Positions 17,720 to 28,389 of a stretch of 64,000 bases of DNA are shown piece by piece. Every line of letters starts with the position of its first letter. The first letter of the stretch is position 1. The position numbers and the translations under genes were made by a program. Below the pieces are notes generated by a model. It was not told the DNA's origin and did not search any database. It was given only the letters and a program-made list of their open reading frames with translations. This stretch comes from Caballeronia sordidicola (lineage in GTDB: Bacteria; Pseudomonadota; Gammaproteobacteria; Burkholderiales; Burkholderiaceae), in contig NZ_FCOC02000003.1 in the NCBI RefSeq assembly GCF_001544455.2, positions 186,001 to 250,000 on the forward strand, written 5' to 3'.

Positions 17720-18310
17720 ATGTGGGTGGTGAAGATCGGGGGAAGCCTGAGTCACGACCCGTCGCTGCGCGAATGGCTTACCCAGCTTTGGGAAGTGGGC
17801 GGCGGGCGGGTCGTGATCGTTCCCGGCGGCGGAGATTTCGCCGATACGGTTCGCCAGTATCAGAGCGAGTGGCAGTTCGGCGACCTCGCGGCGCACAACA
17901 TGTGTTTGCTTGCCATGGCGCAGTACGCAATCCTCATGCAGGGCGTGATGCCGGAACTGGTGCTGGCGTCGAACGAAATGCGGATCCGGCGTGCATTGCG
18001 CGATGGCCGCGTGGCGGTGTGGGTTCCCACCGACCTGATGCGCGACAAGCCCGACGAAATGACGAACTGGAACACGACATCGGATAGTCTTGCGGCATGG
18101 CTTTCGACCACGCTCAACGCCGAGCGTCTGATGGTGGTCAAGTCGTGCGCGGTGGAAGCAGGCACGCCAATGGAAACGTTATCGGCCAAAGGCGTGGTCG
18201 ATGCGGGCTTCGCCCGATACGTGAAGGACGCGAACTACGTGGTCGAGTTGTTCAACAAGGGCGATGTCGCGTTGATGCGCGAACGCTTGCTGCATATTCC
18301 CGTGGCGTAG
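17720..18310 (+). CDS. mfnE: Amino acid kinase-family protein, MfnE-like
   Basis: A 196-residue kinase of the aspartokinase/uridylate kinase fold: MWVVKIGGSL substrate loop, VIVPGGGDFAD, NTTSDSLAAWLS and VVKSCAVEAG. Archaeal MfnE phosphorylates the furan methanol phosphate to a diphosphate for methanofuran assembly. The start at 17720 follows GGGGGA; the long upstream extension lies inside mfnF and is rejected. It converges with mfnB, with only nine bases between stop codons. Confidence 0.8.
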   Translation: MWVVKIGGSLSHDPSLREWLTQLWEVGGGRVVIVPGGGDFADTVRQYQSEWQFGDLAAHNMCLLAMAQYAILMQGVMPELVLASNEMRIRRALRDGRVAVWVPTDLMRDKPDEMTNWNTTSDSLAAWLSTTLNAERLMVVKSCAVEAGTPMETLSAKGVVDAGFARYVKDANYVVELFNKGDVALMRERLLHIPVA

Positions 18311-18319
18311 TCTTTGGAT

Positions 18320-19018
18320 TTAATGAGGCTGAGCCACGGCCTGATGATGAAGCGCCTCCGCCCATTGCGCGACCCGCGCGGGATCGAGCCGGGACACGCG
18401 GCCGTTATTGCATAACGCGGTGCGAAATCCCGCTATGTCCGGCCGGAGTTCATGAATCATCGGCAAGTGCGCCCAGTTCATGGAACCGGCAAGTCCTGTC
18501 ATTCCGCCGCGCGCGCTGGCTGCATGCAGACAAGCCTTGAGTGTGCCCACGTCCACGCAGTCGAAGATGCTCTGGCCGTTCTTCGTGGCGGTATCGAAGA
18601 CGATTCCCGCAAAGCCCAACCCGGCGGCGAAGCGGATGAGTTCCAGATCGATACCCGCATCGCAGAGCAGTACAGGCACAACAGCGGCGGGCAAGCTCGC
18701 CAGCACGGCAAGGCAATGGTGCGCGGACGCTCCGGGGGTCACGCCAACCTTCACATAATCCACGCCCGTAGTGTTCACTTCGATGACTTGCCGGGTGATG
18801 GCGTCGGACGCGTCCGTGGGCACGTCGCCTATGGTTGCACTGATCGGCTTGACCGGATAACGCGCGCGCAGCAGGTTCACGATCAGCGTGATTTCATTGA
18901 TCGCCACGCCGCCCAGCGCACCCGCGCCAGGCTCTTTCAAATCGATCAGATCGGCGCCTGCGCGTGCCGCGTCGAGCGCTTCTTCAGCCGAGCGGACGCT
19001 CGCGAGCAATGCGGTCAT
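18320..19018 (-). CDS. mfnB: (5-formylfuran-3-yl)methyl phosphate synthase
   Basis: A 232-residue UPF0264 protein. MfnB makes the furan ring precursor of methanofuran from two glyceraldehyde 3-phosphates. The N-terminal signature LASVRSAEEALDAARAGADLIDLKEPGAGALGG is clear, with the Lys in LKEPG as Schiff-base-type candidate; PISATIGDVP and VDYVKVGV follow. It lies 17 bases downstream of the DUF447 gene and may share a transcript with pqqA. Its substrate can come from the adjacent Calvin cycle. Confidence 0.92.
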   Translation of the reverse strand: MTALLASVRSAEEALDAARAGADLIDLKEPGAGALGGVAINEITLIVNLLRARYPVKPISATIGDVPTDASDAITRQVIEVNTTGVDYVKVGVTPGASAHHCLAVLASLPAAVVPVLLCDAGIDLELIRFAAGLGFAGIVFDTATKNGQSIFDCVDVGTLKACLHAASARGGMTGLAGSMNWAHLPMIHELRPDIAGFRTALCNNGRVSRLDPARVAQWAEALHHQAVAQPH

Positions 19019-19035
19019 GTCAGACTCCGGAAGAT

Positions 19036-19659
19036 TCAGCGCCGCTCGGGCGCGGAGGTGTTCAACGCTGTATCAGGTTGCGGCGATTCACCGGACGTCC
19101 GGGCATTCGCGCGATGACGCTTGACCGCCGCCGTGATCCAGTTCCATGCAACGCGTTCGCGCTCGCCGGCGGTTTTATCGATGGCAATCTGAAGGTACGC
19201 CATCTCGCTGTCGACTTTTTCCGCGGGCAACATGAAGAGGCGGCTCACGAGGATCGCACCTTCCACAACTGCGTTCTGCGCACGATTAAACCCTTCGAAT
19301 GGCCCATGCGTCTCGCGATACACGCTCTTCATGCGCAGTATCGGGCGCTGCGGGTCATCCTGAAGCGAATGGAGTTCGAGTTCGGTGTGCGCGAGCGAAT
19401 CCGCAAGGCGCACGCTGTTGACGACAGTGGCCGGGAGCGTTGGCCAGTCGTTCGCATATCCGGTCACGCAACCTGCGAACACGCGCGCATCGGTCGTGAA
19501 ATTGATGACGGCCGCCTGCGTCGCGATGATGTTGTCGAGCGTCGCCGAGGGACGAAACGGCGCGAGAATCGCCAGCCCGTCGTCGAAACGCACGCCCATG
19601 GGCGCGATGTGAGGCCGGCCATCGTGCGCCGCGGTCGTGACGATCGTCTCGTGGATCAT
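19036..19659 (-). CDS. DUF447 family flavin-binding-fold protein
   Basis: A 207-residue protein with a split-barrel flavin-binding fold (IVTTAAHDGRPHIAPMGVRF, LDNIIATQAAVINFTTD). DUF447 members are common in methanogens and in bacterial H4MPT islands, but their reaction is unknown. It lies between pqqA (142 bases upstream, same strand) and mfnB (17 bases downstream). A role in cofactor synthesis or repair is inferred from company only. Confidence 0.8.
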   Translation of the reverse strand: MIHETIVTTAAHDGRPHIAPMGVRFDDGLAILAPFRPSATLDNIIATQAAVINFTTDARVFAGCVTGYANDWPTLPATVVNSVRLADSLAHTELELHSLQDDPQRPILRMKSVYRETHGPFEGFNRAQNAVVEGAILVSRLFMLPAEKVDSEMAYLQIAIDKTAGERERVAWNWITAAVKRHRANARTSGESPQPDTALNTSAPERR

Positions 19660-19801
19660 GGCGAGGAACGCTGGTCAACGCAGCGCACTATGGTCCGGCG
19701 GTTATGACTTTGAAATGAATCTGAAAAAATAAGCTTACGGTCAACGCAGGCGCCACTAAAGCCGCGCGTCAGTAGTTGCGGCCGACGGCGGCGGCAGCGC
19801 T

Positions 19802-19876
19802 TTAACGCGTTGCGATATACATCGTGATTTCGAAACCAAAACGCATATCGGTGTAGCTCGGGGTCGTCCACTGCAT
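19802..19876 (-). CDS. pqqA: PQQ precursor peptide
   Basis: A 24-residue peptide beginning MQWTTPSYTD and ending MYIATR. It has the obligatory Glu16 and Tyr20 (E-x3-Y) that become PQQ. ATG at 19876 follows GGAGA with six-base spacing. The peptide lies within a longer 135-residue reading frame, but the length and residues are those of PqqA. It is detached from pqqBCDE (5977-9136) by ten kilobases and is divergent from cbbL. A near-consensus sigma-54 element lies 75-90 bases upstream. Confidence 0.95.
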   Translation of the reverse strand: MQWTTPSYTDMRFGFEITMYIATR

Positions 19877-19930
19877 AGTCGTCTCCATCAAGTTGACCAA
19901 CGGAAACCGGCGCGACGACGCTTTCACGCG

Positions 19931-19946
19931 CGTACCGGCAGGTACG
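19931..19946. promoter_or_regulatory. Inverted repeat at pqqA transcript start
   Basis: CGTACC-GGCA-GGTACG, a perfect six-base stem with a four-base centre. It overlaps the predicted pqqA start of transcription (about 19940), so it could be an operator or a 5' leader hairpin. Confidence 0.35.
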
Positions 19947-19950
19947 TCCT

Positions 19951-19966
19951 TGCAAACAGCGTGCCT
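19951..19966 (-). promoter_or_regulatory. Putative sigma-54 promoter of pqqA
   Basis: The minus strand reads AGGCACGCTGTTTGCA: 11 of 12 defined positions of TGGCAYRNNNNTTGCW, only the first T differing. The predicted transcript start near 19940 gives a leader of about 64 bases to the pqqA ATG, a normal layout. Confidence 0.55.
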
Positions 19967-20138
19967 ACGCAGCGAAAGGGGCTGCGCCGCTTGTTTGAAG
20001 CACGTACCGAACATCGCGGCGGGTAGGGGCTGATTTTGCCGGCGGAATGTGCCGCGCCGGGCGCGCGCTTGACTGTCGCGGTTCTGCAGCAAAGTGTCCC
20101 ACGTCCCCATTGGTTGTGACCTTAGGGTGTTCCCCACG

Positions 20139-20154
20139 TTAACGGATCGCTTAA
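20139..20154. promoter_or_regulatory. Candidate CbbR (LysR-type) site upstream of cbbL
   Basis: TTAA-N8-TTAA dyad about 107 bases upstream of the cbbL ATG. LysR-type CbbR regulators bind AT-rich half-sites of this general kind upstream of cbb operons. No footprint or conservation can be shown here. Confidence 0.3.
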
Positions 20155-20251
20155 GCCTGCCGAAGAAAATCGTGAATTCCCCTCGCCGCAGGTCGCGCCT
20201 ACATTGCATTCACGGCACACGCGCCGGGTCCATCCCGCTCACAATCCTTAA

Positions 20252-21763
<1,512 letters not shown>

Positions 21764-21799
21764 CACCAGCCGAAGCAATCATTGAATGAGAGGTACACC

Positions 21800-22213
21800 A
21801 TGCGTATTACGCAAGGTACGTTTTCATTTCTCCCCGAGCTCAACGACGAAGAGATCGGCCAGCAGATCGACTATGCATTGCAGCAGGGCTGGGCGTGTTC
21901 GGTCGAGTACACCGACGACCCGCATCCGCGCAACACGTATTGGGAAATGTGGGGCTTGCCGATGTTCGATCTGAAGGACGCGGCCGGCGTGATGCTGGAA
22001 GTCACCGCATGCCGCAATGCTTGCCCGCAGCACTACATCAAGGTCAACGCGTTCGATTCGGTGCGCGGCTTCGAGACCATGCGTCTTTCGTTCATCGTGA
22101 ATCGTCCCGATCATGAGCTGGGATTCAGGCTCGAACGGCAAGACGTTCAGGGTCGCGTGCAGCACTACGCAATCAAGGCCTATTCGCTGGATCAACCGCC
22201 TTCAAATCACTAG
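21800..22213 (+). CDS. cbbS: RuBisCO small subunit
   Basis: A 137-residue small subunit (start [52 protein letters not shown]). The C-terminal beta-hairpin extension typical of red-type small subunits is present. ATG at 21800 follows GAGAGGT; an ATG six codons earlier lacks a site. It lies 36 bases after cbbL and 15 before cbbX. Confidence 0.96.
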   Translation: MRITQGTFSFLPELNDEEIGQQIDYALQQGWACSVEYTDDPHPRNTYWEMWGLPMFDLKDAAGVMLEVTACRNACPQHYIKVNAFDSVRGFETMRLSFIVNRPDHELGFRLERQDVQGRVQHYAIKAYSLDQPPSNH

Positions 22214-22228
22214 GCAAGGGAGGCAGAC

Positions 22229-23164
22229 ATGTCGTTAGCCGTCGCTGAGCTGCGGGTGCCTGAGCCAGCCGCGCAAACCGTCGATCTCGTTGCGCTGTTT
22301 CGCGAATCGACGGTTGGCGAGGTGCTGGCCGAGCTGGATCGCGATCTGGTCGGACTGACGCCGGTGAAGACACGCATCAGGGAAGTCGCGGCGCAGTTGC
22401 TCGTGGAACGCGCCCGCGAAACGCTCGGCATTGCGAGCGGCGCACCGACCTTGCACATGTGTTTTTCCGGCAATCCGGGCACGGGCAAGACCACTGTCGC
22501 GATGCGCATGGCCGACGTGCTGTTCAGGCTCGGCTACATTCGCCGCAGGCATCTCGTGTCGGTTACGCGCGACGATCTTGTCGGGCAATACATCGGCCAT
22601 ACAGCGCCAAAGACGCGAGACGTGCTCAAGCGTGCGATGGGCGGCGTGTTGTTCATCGATGAAGCGTATTACCTGTATCGCCCCGAGAACGAGCGCGACT
22701 ACGGGCAGGAAGCCATTGAGATCCTCCTGCAGGTCATGGAAAACCAGCGCGCCGATCTGGTCGTGATCCTCGCCGGCTACGAGCAGCGGATGGAAACGTT
22801 TTTCCAGAGCAATCCAGGCTTTCGTTCACGAATCGCCCATCACATTGCCTTCCCCGATTACGACGCCGCCGAGTTGCTCGCGATTTCCGAAGGCATGCTT
22901 GCGCGCATGCATTACAGGCTCGACCCGGAAGCACGCGCCGCATTCGAGGACTATCTCGCGCTGCGTATTCGTCAGCCGAATTTTGCGAACGCGCGCTCGG
23001 TGCGCAACGCGCTCGATCGCGCGCGCCTGCGTCAGGCGAACCGCATTTTCGCCGAAGCAATGCAAGGCGCTGGCCCATCGAGTTCTGAGGCGTTGACGTT
23101 GTTGTCCGCCGCCGATATCCGCGCGAGCCGCGTGTTCAACACGCCGCCGTCGAGACCCGCTTGA
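22229..23164 (+). CDS. cbbX: Red-type RuBisCO activase
   Basis: A 311-residue AAA+ ATPase that removes inhibitory sugar phosphates from form IC/ID RuBisCO by pulling on the large-subunit C-terminus. Walker [10 protein letters not shown] is at residues 81-89, Walker [14 protein letters not shown] at about 138-150, and [20 protein letters not shown] includes the sensor/arginine-finger region. GGGAGG precedes the start. The gene sits between cbbS and cbbF. Confidence 0.95.
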   Translation: MSLAVAELRVPEPAAQTVDLVALFRESTVGEVLAELDRDLVGLTPVKTRIREVAAQLLVERARETLGIASGAPTLHMCFSGNPGTGKTTVAMRMADVLFRLGYIRRRHLVSVTRDDLVGQYIGHTAPKTRDVLKRAMGGVLFIDEAYYLYRPENERDYGQEAIEILLQVMENQRADLVVILAGYEQRMETFFQSNPGFRSRIAHHIAFPDYDAAELLAISEGMLARMHYRLDPEARAAFEDYLALRIRQPNFANARSVRNALDRARLRQANRIFAEAMQGAGPSSSEALTLLSAADIRASRVFNTPPSRPA

Positions 23165-23187
23165 TCACAACCCTTCAGGAGTGCGCC

Positions 23188-24285
23188 ATGCTGGACGGAC
23201 GGACCACGCTTTCAAAGTTCCTGATCGATACGCTTGATCGCAGTCCATCGCCGGTTCAGGCGAGCGGCTTGTCTGCCCTCTTGATCGATGTAGCGGCGTC
23301 GATCAAGACCATCTCGGCGCAATTGACCAAGGGCGCACTGGGCGGCAATTACGGGTCGGCATCGAGTAGCAACACACATGGCGAAGAGCAAAAGAAGCTC
23401 GACCTCGCGACCAATGACATCTTTCTTCAGCACTGCGAGTGGGACGGATTGCTGGCCGGCATGGTGTCCGAGGAAATGGAGGACGTGTATGCGATACCGC
23501 CCGCCTATCCGCGCGGCGAATATCTGCTGGCGTTCGATCCGCTGGACGGCTCGTCGAATATCGATATCAACGGTGTGGTCGGTTCCATCTTTTCGGTACT
23601 GCGCATTTCCGAAGGGACGAAGGCGAGCGCTGGCGTCGATGCTGCATTCCTTCGCCCCGGCCATGAGCAGGTTGCAGCGGGCTACGCGGTTTATGGTCCC
23701 GCTACCATGCTGGTCATTTCAGTCGGCACCGGCACGCATGGCTTCACGCTTGATCGTGAGGTCGGTAATTTCGTGCTGACGCATTCCGGCATCCGCATTC
23801 CCGACGACACGGGCGAGTTCGCTATCAATGCATCGAACGAACGTTTCTGGGAGCCGCCCGTGCGGCGTTATGTGCAGGAATGCAAGGATGGCCGCAGCGG
23901 TTGCCGCGAACGGGATTTCAACATGCGCTGGATTGCTTCCATGGTGGCGGAAGTCCATCGCATCCTGATGCGCGGGGGCGTCTTCATGTATCCGCGCGAC
24001 TTCAAGACGCCTGCAATGCAAGGTCGATTGCGGCTGCTGTACGAGGCCAGCCCGATGAGTTTCCTGGTCGAGCAGGCGGGCGGCATGTCGATCACGGGAC
24101 GCGAACGCATACTCGACGTGCAGCCTTGCGCGTTGCATGAACGCGTGCCCGTCATCCTGGGATCGAAGAATGAAGTCGAGCGTATTGCGCGCTATCACGC
24201 TGACTACGATCGCGGCGAGGACAAGCCCTTTACGTCGCCACTATTCAACACCCGGTCCTTGTTCCTGCCCGAAGCGCCGGTCTGA
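23188..24285 (+). CDS. cbbF: Fructose-1,6-bisphosphatase, class I
   Basis: A 365-residue class I FBPase for Calvin cycle regeneration (possibly also acting on sedoheptulose bisphosphate). Metal and substrate motifs: [38 protein letters not shown] and [12 protein letters not shown] at 23188 follows AGGAG with good spacing; the frame extends nine codons upstream into the end of cbbX without a ribosome site. Confidence 0.95.
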   Translation: MLDGRTTLSKFLIDTLDRSPSPVQASGLSALLIDVAASIKTISAQLTKGALGGNYGSASSSNTHGEEQKKLDLATNDIFLQHCEWDGLLAGMVSEEMEDVYAIPPAYPRGEYLLAFDPLDGSSNIDINGVVGSIFSVLRISEGTKASAGVDAAFLRPGHEQVAAGYAVYGPATMLVISVGTGTHGFTLDREVGNFVLTHSGIRIPDDTGEFAINASNERFWEPPVRRYVQECKDGRSGCRERDFNMRWIASMVAEVHRILMRGGVFMYPRDFKTPAMQGRLRLLYEASPMSFLVEQAGGMSITGRERILDVQPCALHERVPVILGSKNEVERIARYHADYDRGEDKPFTSPLFNTRSLFLPEAPV

Positions 24286-24325
24286 GCGAACCTGAAGCCG
24301 GACACGAAAATCCAGGAGAGGCCTT

Positions 24326-25198
24326 ATGTCAGTCAAGCATCCGATCATCGCGGTGACCGGCTCCAGCGGCGCGGGCACGACTACTGTCATGAAGAGTTTC
24401 ACGCATATTTTCAGGCGCGAAAAGATCAACGCGCAGATTGTGGAAGGCGACGCGTTTCACAGGTACGACCGCACTGGCATGCGCGAGGCGCTCAAGCAAA
24501 GCGAACGCGATGGAGTGCGAGACTTCAGTCACTTTGGCCCCGAGGCCAACCTGCTGGAAGAGCTCGCGCAACTGTTTCAAACCTATGGCGAAAGCGGCGG
24601 CGGACAAATCCGTCATTACGTTCACGACGACAACGAAGCCATGATTCACCAGCAGGATTCGGGTACGTTCACACCGTGGAAAGACATTGCTCCCGGCACG
24701 GATCTGATGTTCTACGAAGGTCTGCACGGCGGCGCTGTAACGGACAAGGTCGATATTGCAAAGCACGCGGACCTGCTTGTGGGCGTGGTGCCGATCATCA
24801 ACCTCGAGTGGATCCAGAAGCTGCATCGCGATCAGAACCTGCGCGGTTATTCGCACGAAGCCGTGGTCGACACCATCCTGCGCCGCATGCCTGATTACGT
24901 GAACTATATTTGCCCGCAGTTCTCGCGCACGCATGTCAACTTCCAGCGCGTGCCGACAGTGGACACGTCGAATCCGTTCACCGCTCGCGAGATTCCGCAG
25001 CCCGACGAGAGCTTCGTCGTTATCCGCTTTGCGCGCCCGAAGGGCATCGACTTCCCGTATCTGCTCACCATGCTGCACGACTCGTTCATGTCGCGTCCCA
25101 ATGTGATCGTCGTGCCGGGCGGAAAGATGGGCATTGCCATGCAACTCATCTTCACGCCCATGATCCTGCAATTGCTGGATCGCCGCGCCCGGGCGTAA
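24326..25198 (+). CDS. cbbP: Phosphoribulokinase
   Basis: A 290-residue proteobacterial-type phosphoribulokinase, making ribulose 1,5-bisphosphate from ribulose 5-phosphate and ATP. The P-loop TGSSGAGTTT is at residues 11-20; VEGDAFHRYDR and FYEGLHGG hold catalytic and substrate residues. GGAGAGG precedes the ATG. Its presence with cbbLS shows a functional CBB cycle, not a RuBisCO-like salvage pathway. Confidence 0.96.
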   Translation: MSVKHPIIAVTGSSGAGTTTVMKSFTHIFRREKINAQIVEGDAFHRYDRTGMREALKQSERDGVRDFSHFGPEANLLEELAQLFQTYGESGGGQIRHYVHDDNEAMIHQQDSGTFTPWKDIAPGTDLMFYEGLHGGAVTDKVDIAKHADLLVGVVPIINLEWIQKLHRDQNLRGYSHEAVVDTILRRMPDYVNYICPQFSRTHVNFQRVPTVDTSNPFTAREIPQPDESFVVIRFARPKGIDFPYLLTMLHDSFMSRPNVIVVPGGKMGIAMQLIFTPMILQLLDRRARA

Positions 25199-25232
25199 GC
25201 ACTCCGTTCATCGTTAAGTAAAGGAGGTTTCC

Positions 25233-27287
25233 ATGGATGCAGTCATCATTGAGCAGCACTCACCGCCCGCCATTCACGACGACACGCGTCTGATGGCGAA
25301 CGCGCTTCGCATGCTGGCGGTGGATGCGGTCGGCCGGGCGAAGTCCGGTCATCCCGGCATGCCGATGGGCATGGCCGAAATTGCCGTTGCATTATGGGAC
25401 CGGCATCTGAAACACAACCCGCTTGATCCGGACTGGCCGGACAGGGATCGCTTCGTGTTGTCTAACGGACACGGCTCCATGTTGTTATACGGCGTGCTTC
25501 ATTTGACCGGATACGACTTGCCGCTTGATGAGTTGAAGCGCTTCCGGCAACTTCACAGCAAGACGCCGGGGCATCCCGAAACCGGTCTCACGCCTGGCGT
25601 GGAAACGACGACTGGACCATTGGGGCAAGGATTGGCCAACGCGGTTGGAATGGCGCTCGCAGAGGCGCTGCTCGCGCAGGAGTTCAACCGTCCGGGGCAT
25701 GCGATTGTCGATCATCGAACCTATGTTTTTGCCGGCGATGGATGCCTGATGGAGGGCATCTCGCACGAGGCGGCGTCTCTTGCAGGAACGCTGGGACTGA
25801 GCAAGCTCACGATGCTTTACGACGACAACGGCATTTCTATCGACGGCCATGTGGCGAACTGGTTTGCCGACGATACTCCCGCGCGTTTCGAAGCGTACGG
25901 GTGGCACGTCGTGCGCGAGGTGGATGGTCATGACGTGGAGGCTGTCGACCGTGCCATTGCCTGCGCACGCGCCAGTGAAAAACCGACGTTGATCTGCTGC
26001 AGGACGGTCATAGGAAAAGGCGCGCCGTCGATGGCAGGCACGCATGACGTGCACGGTGCGCCGCTGGCCGCGGATGAGGTCGCGGCGACGCGGCGCGCGC
26101 TCGACTGGCCTTACGCACCCTTCGATATCCCCGCTGAAATAAGAAGCCGCTGGGACGCGCGCGAACGTGGCAGGAAGGCCGAGTCGGACTGGAACATTCG
26201 CTTCAATGCGTATCGTCGGCATTATCCGCGCGAGGCGTCCGAGTTCGAGCGCCGCATGCGTGGCGCCCTGCCTGCGCATTGGCGCACGGCGGCGAGCGCG
26301 CTCGTGCAGGATGCGGACCGTGCCGCTCAAACTATAGCAACACGCAAAGCCTCACAACAGGCCATAGAAGGACTGGCGCGCGCGTTACCGGAACTGCTGG
26401 GAGGATCGGCGGATCTCACGGGTTCGAATCTCACGCGGTGGAAGGAAGCGGTCACCGTGCATACCGAGGGAGGAAGCTTGCACGGCGGCAACTACGTGCA
26501 CTTCGGCGTGCGCGAGTTCGGCATGAGCGCGGCATTAAATGGAATTGCCTTGCATCGCGGCTATCTGCCATTTGGCGGCACGTTCCTCACGTTCTCCGAC
26601 TATTCGAGGAACGCACTGCGCATGGCAGCGCTGATGAAAGTGCGCACCGTGTTCGTTTTCACGCACGACTCGATCGGCCTGGGAGAAGATGGTCCGACCC
26701 ATCAATCGGTCGAGCATGCGGCCAGCTTGAGACTCATCCCCGGCCTCGATGTCTGGCGTCCTTGCGACACCGTGGAAACGGCGCAAGCCTGGGTATGCGC
26801 GGTCGATCGCAATCGTGCGTCGTGCCTGTTGCTGAGCCGCCAGCCCCTGCCGTTCGTCTCGCGTGATGCAGGGCAAATCGATGCAATCGCACATGGCGGC
26901 TATGTGCTGCGCGACTGGCCGGAACCCGTGGGCCGCGCCGTAAAACGCGTTGTGTTGATCGCGACTGGTTCAGAGGTGGCGCTTGCGCTCGCGGCTATCG
27001 AGCCATTGCGTGCCGACGGCGTGCTTGCACGGGTGGTGTCGATGCCTTCCACCAATGTGTTCGATCGGCAATCGAGTGTCTGGCGCGACCGAGTGTTGCC
27101 GCCGAATGTGCCGCGGGTTGCGATAGAAGCGGGGGTGAGCGCGTTCTGGCGGCAGTACGTAGGGCTTGCGGGCGGTGTGATTGGTATCGATAGTTTCGGG
27201 GAGTCCGCACCTGCCGAAGCATTGTTCGAGCATTTCGGGCTGACGGTGGATCACGTGCTCAGCGAAGCACGCAGGTTGGCTCGCTGA
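25233..27287 (+). CDS. cbbT: Transketolase
   Basis: A 684-residue thiamine diphosphate enzyme for the rearrangement reactions of the CBB cycle. Typical stretches: [33 protein letters not shown], the ThDP motif [13 protein letters not shown], and in the second half [14 protein letters not shown] and [18 protein letters not shown]. The AAAGGAGG ribosome site is strong. It is 34 bases after cbbP in the cbb operon. Confidence 0.96.
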   Translation: MDAVIIEQHSPPAIHDDTRLMANALRMLAVDAVGRAKSGHPGMPMGMAEIAVALWDRHLKHNPLDPDWPDRDRFVLSNGHGSMLLYGVLHLTGYDLPLDELKRFRQLHSKTPGHPETGLTPGVETTTGPLGQGLANAVGMALAEALLAQEFNRPGHAIVDHRTYVFAGDGCLMEGISHEAASLAGTLGLSKLTMLYDDNGISIDGHVANWFADDTPARFEAYGWHVVREVDGHDVEAVDRAIACARASEKPTLICCRTVIGKGAPSMAGTHDVHGAPLAADEVAATRRALDWPYAPFDIPAEIRSRWDARERGRKAESDWNIRFNAYRRHYPREASEFERRMRGALPAHWRTAASALVQDADRAAQTIATRKASQQAIEGLARALPELLGGSADLTGSNLTRWKEAVTVHTEGGSLHGGNYVHFGVREFGMSAALNGIALHRGYLPFGGTFLTFSDYSRNALRMAALMKVRTVFVFTHDSIGLGEDGPTHQSVEHAASLRLIPGLDVWRPCDTVETAQAWVCAVDRNRASCLLLSRQPLPFVSRDAGQIDAIAHGGYVLRDWPEPVGRAVKRVVLIATGSEVALALAAIEPLRADGVLARVVSMPSTNVFDRQSSVWRDRVLPPNVPRVAIEAGVSAFWRQYVGLAGGVIGIDSFGESAPAEALFEHFGLTVDHVLSEARRLAR

Positions 27288-27340
27288 AGCCCTGCGCGGT
27301 CGCACCATCTTTTGAACGATCTAATACTACGGAGTCCGAC

Positions 27341-28378
27341 ATGCCTTTTATTGCCTTGCGCCAGTTGCTGGATCACGCAGCCGAATACGGTTATGGCGTG
27401 CCGGCCTTCAACGTGAACAACATGGAGCAGATCCAGTCGATCATGCAGGCAGCCGAGACAACACGCAGCCCCGTGATCCTTCAGGCGTCGGCCGGCGCGC
27501 GCAAGTACGCTGGCGAACCCTATCTGCGTCACCTCGTGCTTGCGGCGCTCGAGGCGCATCCCGATCTGCCGGTCGTGTTGCATCAGGATCACGGCGCAAG
27601 TCCGGCGGTGTGTCAGCAGGCGATACGTTCGGGATTCACGTCGGTGATGATGGATGGATCGTTATTGCCCGACCAGAAGACGCCAGCGGATTACGCGTAC
27701 AACGTCGAGGTGAGCCGGCGTGTGACGGAAGCGGCGCATGCCGTGGGGGTATCGGTGGAAGGCGAACTGGGGTGTCTTGGTTCCCTGGAAACGGGCCATG
27801 CCGGCGACGAAGATGGCGTGGGCGCCGAGGGCAAGTTATCGCGCGACGAGTTGCTGACCGATCCCGGCCAGGCAAAGGCGTTCGTGGAAGCGACGGGTGT
27901 GGACGCGCTGGCCATTGCGATTGGCACGTCGCACGGCGCGTACAAGTTCAGCCGCCAGCCTGACGGGGAAATATTGGCAATGGACAGGATCGCGGCCATC
28001 CACAGGACGATTCCAGATACGCATCTGGTAATGCACGGGTCGTCCTCGGTGCCGCAGGAATGGCTGGCGATCATCCGCGAGCATGGCGGTGAGATTCCGG
28101 TGACCTATGGCGTGCCGGTGGAGGAAATCCAGCGCGGGATTGCGAATGGCGTGCGCAAGGTGAATATCGATACCGACATCAGACTGGCGATGACCGGCGC
28201 CATGCGCAGGTCGCTTGCAATGTCGAGAGGCGAATTCGATCCGCGTCAGGCGCTGAAGGCCGCCACAGCCGCAGCGCGGGACTTATGCATGGCGCGCTTC
28301 GAAGCGTTCGGATGCGCGGGGCAAGCGGACAGGATCAAGCCCTTGGGACTGGATGTCATGGCGCGTCGATATCAGTAG
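27341..28378 (+). CDS. cbbA: Fructose-bisphosphate aldolase, class II
   Basis: A 345-residue zinc-dependent class II aldolase joining triose phosphates to fructose 1,6- or sedoheptulose 1,7-bisphosphate. Metal and substrate segments: [45 protein letters not shown] and NIDTDIRLA. Last gene of the cbb operon; cbbE, cbbG, cbbK and cbbZ are not in the window. It converges on the dihydropteroate synthase-like gene with 11 bases between stops. Confidence 0.96.
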   Translation: MPFIALRQLLDHAAEYGYGVPAFNVNNMEQIQSIMQAAETTRSPVILQASAGARKYAGEPYLRHLVLAALEAHPDLPVVLHQDHGASPAVCQQAIRSGFTSVMMDGSLLPDQKTPADYAYNVEVSRRVTEAAHAVGVSVEGELGCLGSLETGHAGDEDGVGAEGKLSRDELLTDPGQAKAFVEATGVDALAIAIGTSHGAYKFSRQPDGEILAMDRIAAIHRTIPDTHLVMHGSSSVPQEWLAIIREHGGEIPVTYGVPVEEIQRGIANGVRKVNIDTDIRLAMTGAMRRSLAMSRGEFDPRQALKAATAAARDLCMARFEAFGCAGQADRIKPLGLDVMARRYQ

Positions 28379-28389
28379 CGCGGCCGTGT

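Noticed and set aside
20041..20100. TTGACT at 20069 as -35 box for cbbL
   Set aside because: No matching -10 sequence at proper spacing.
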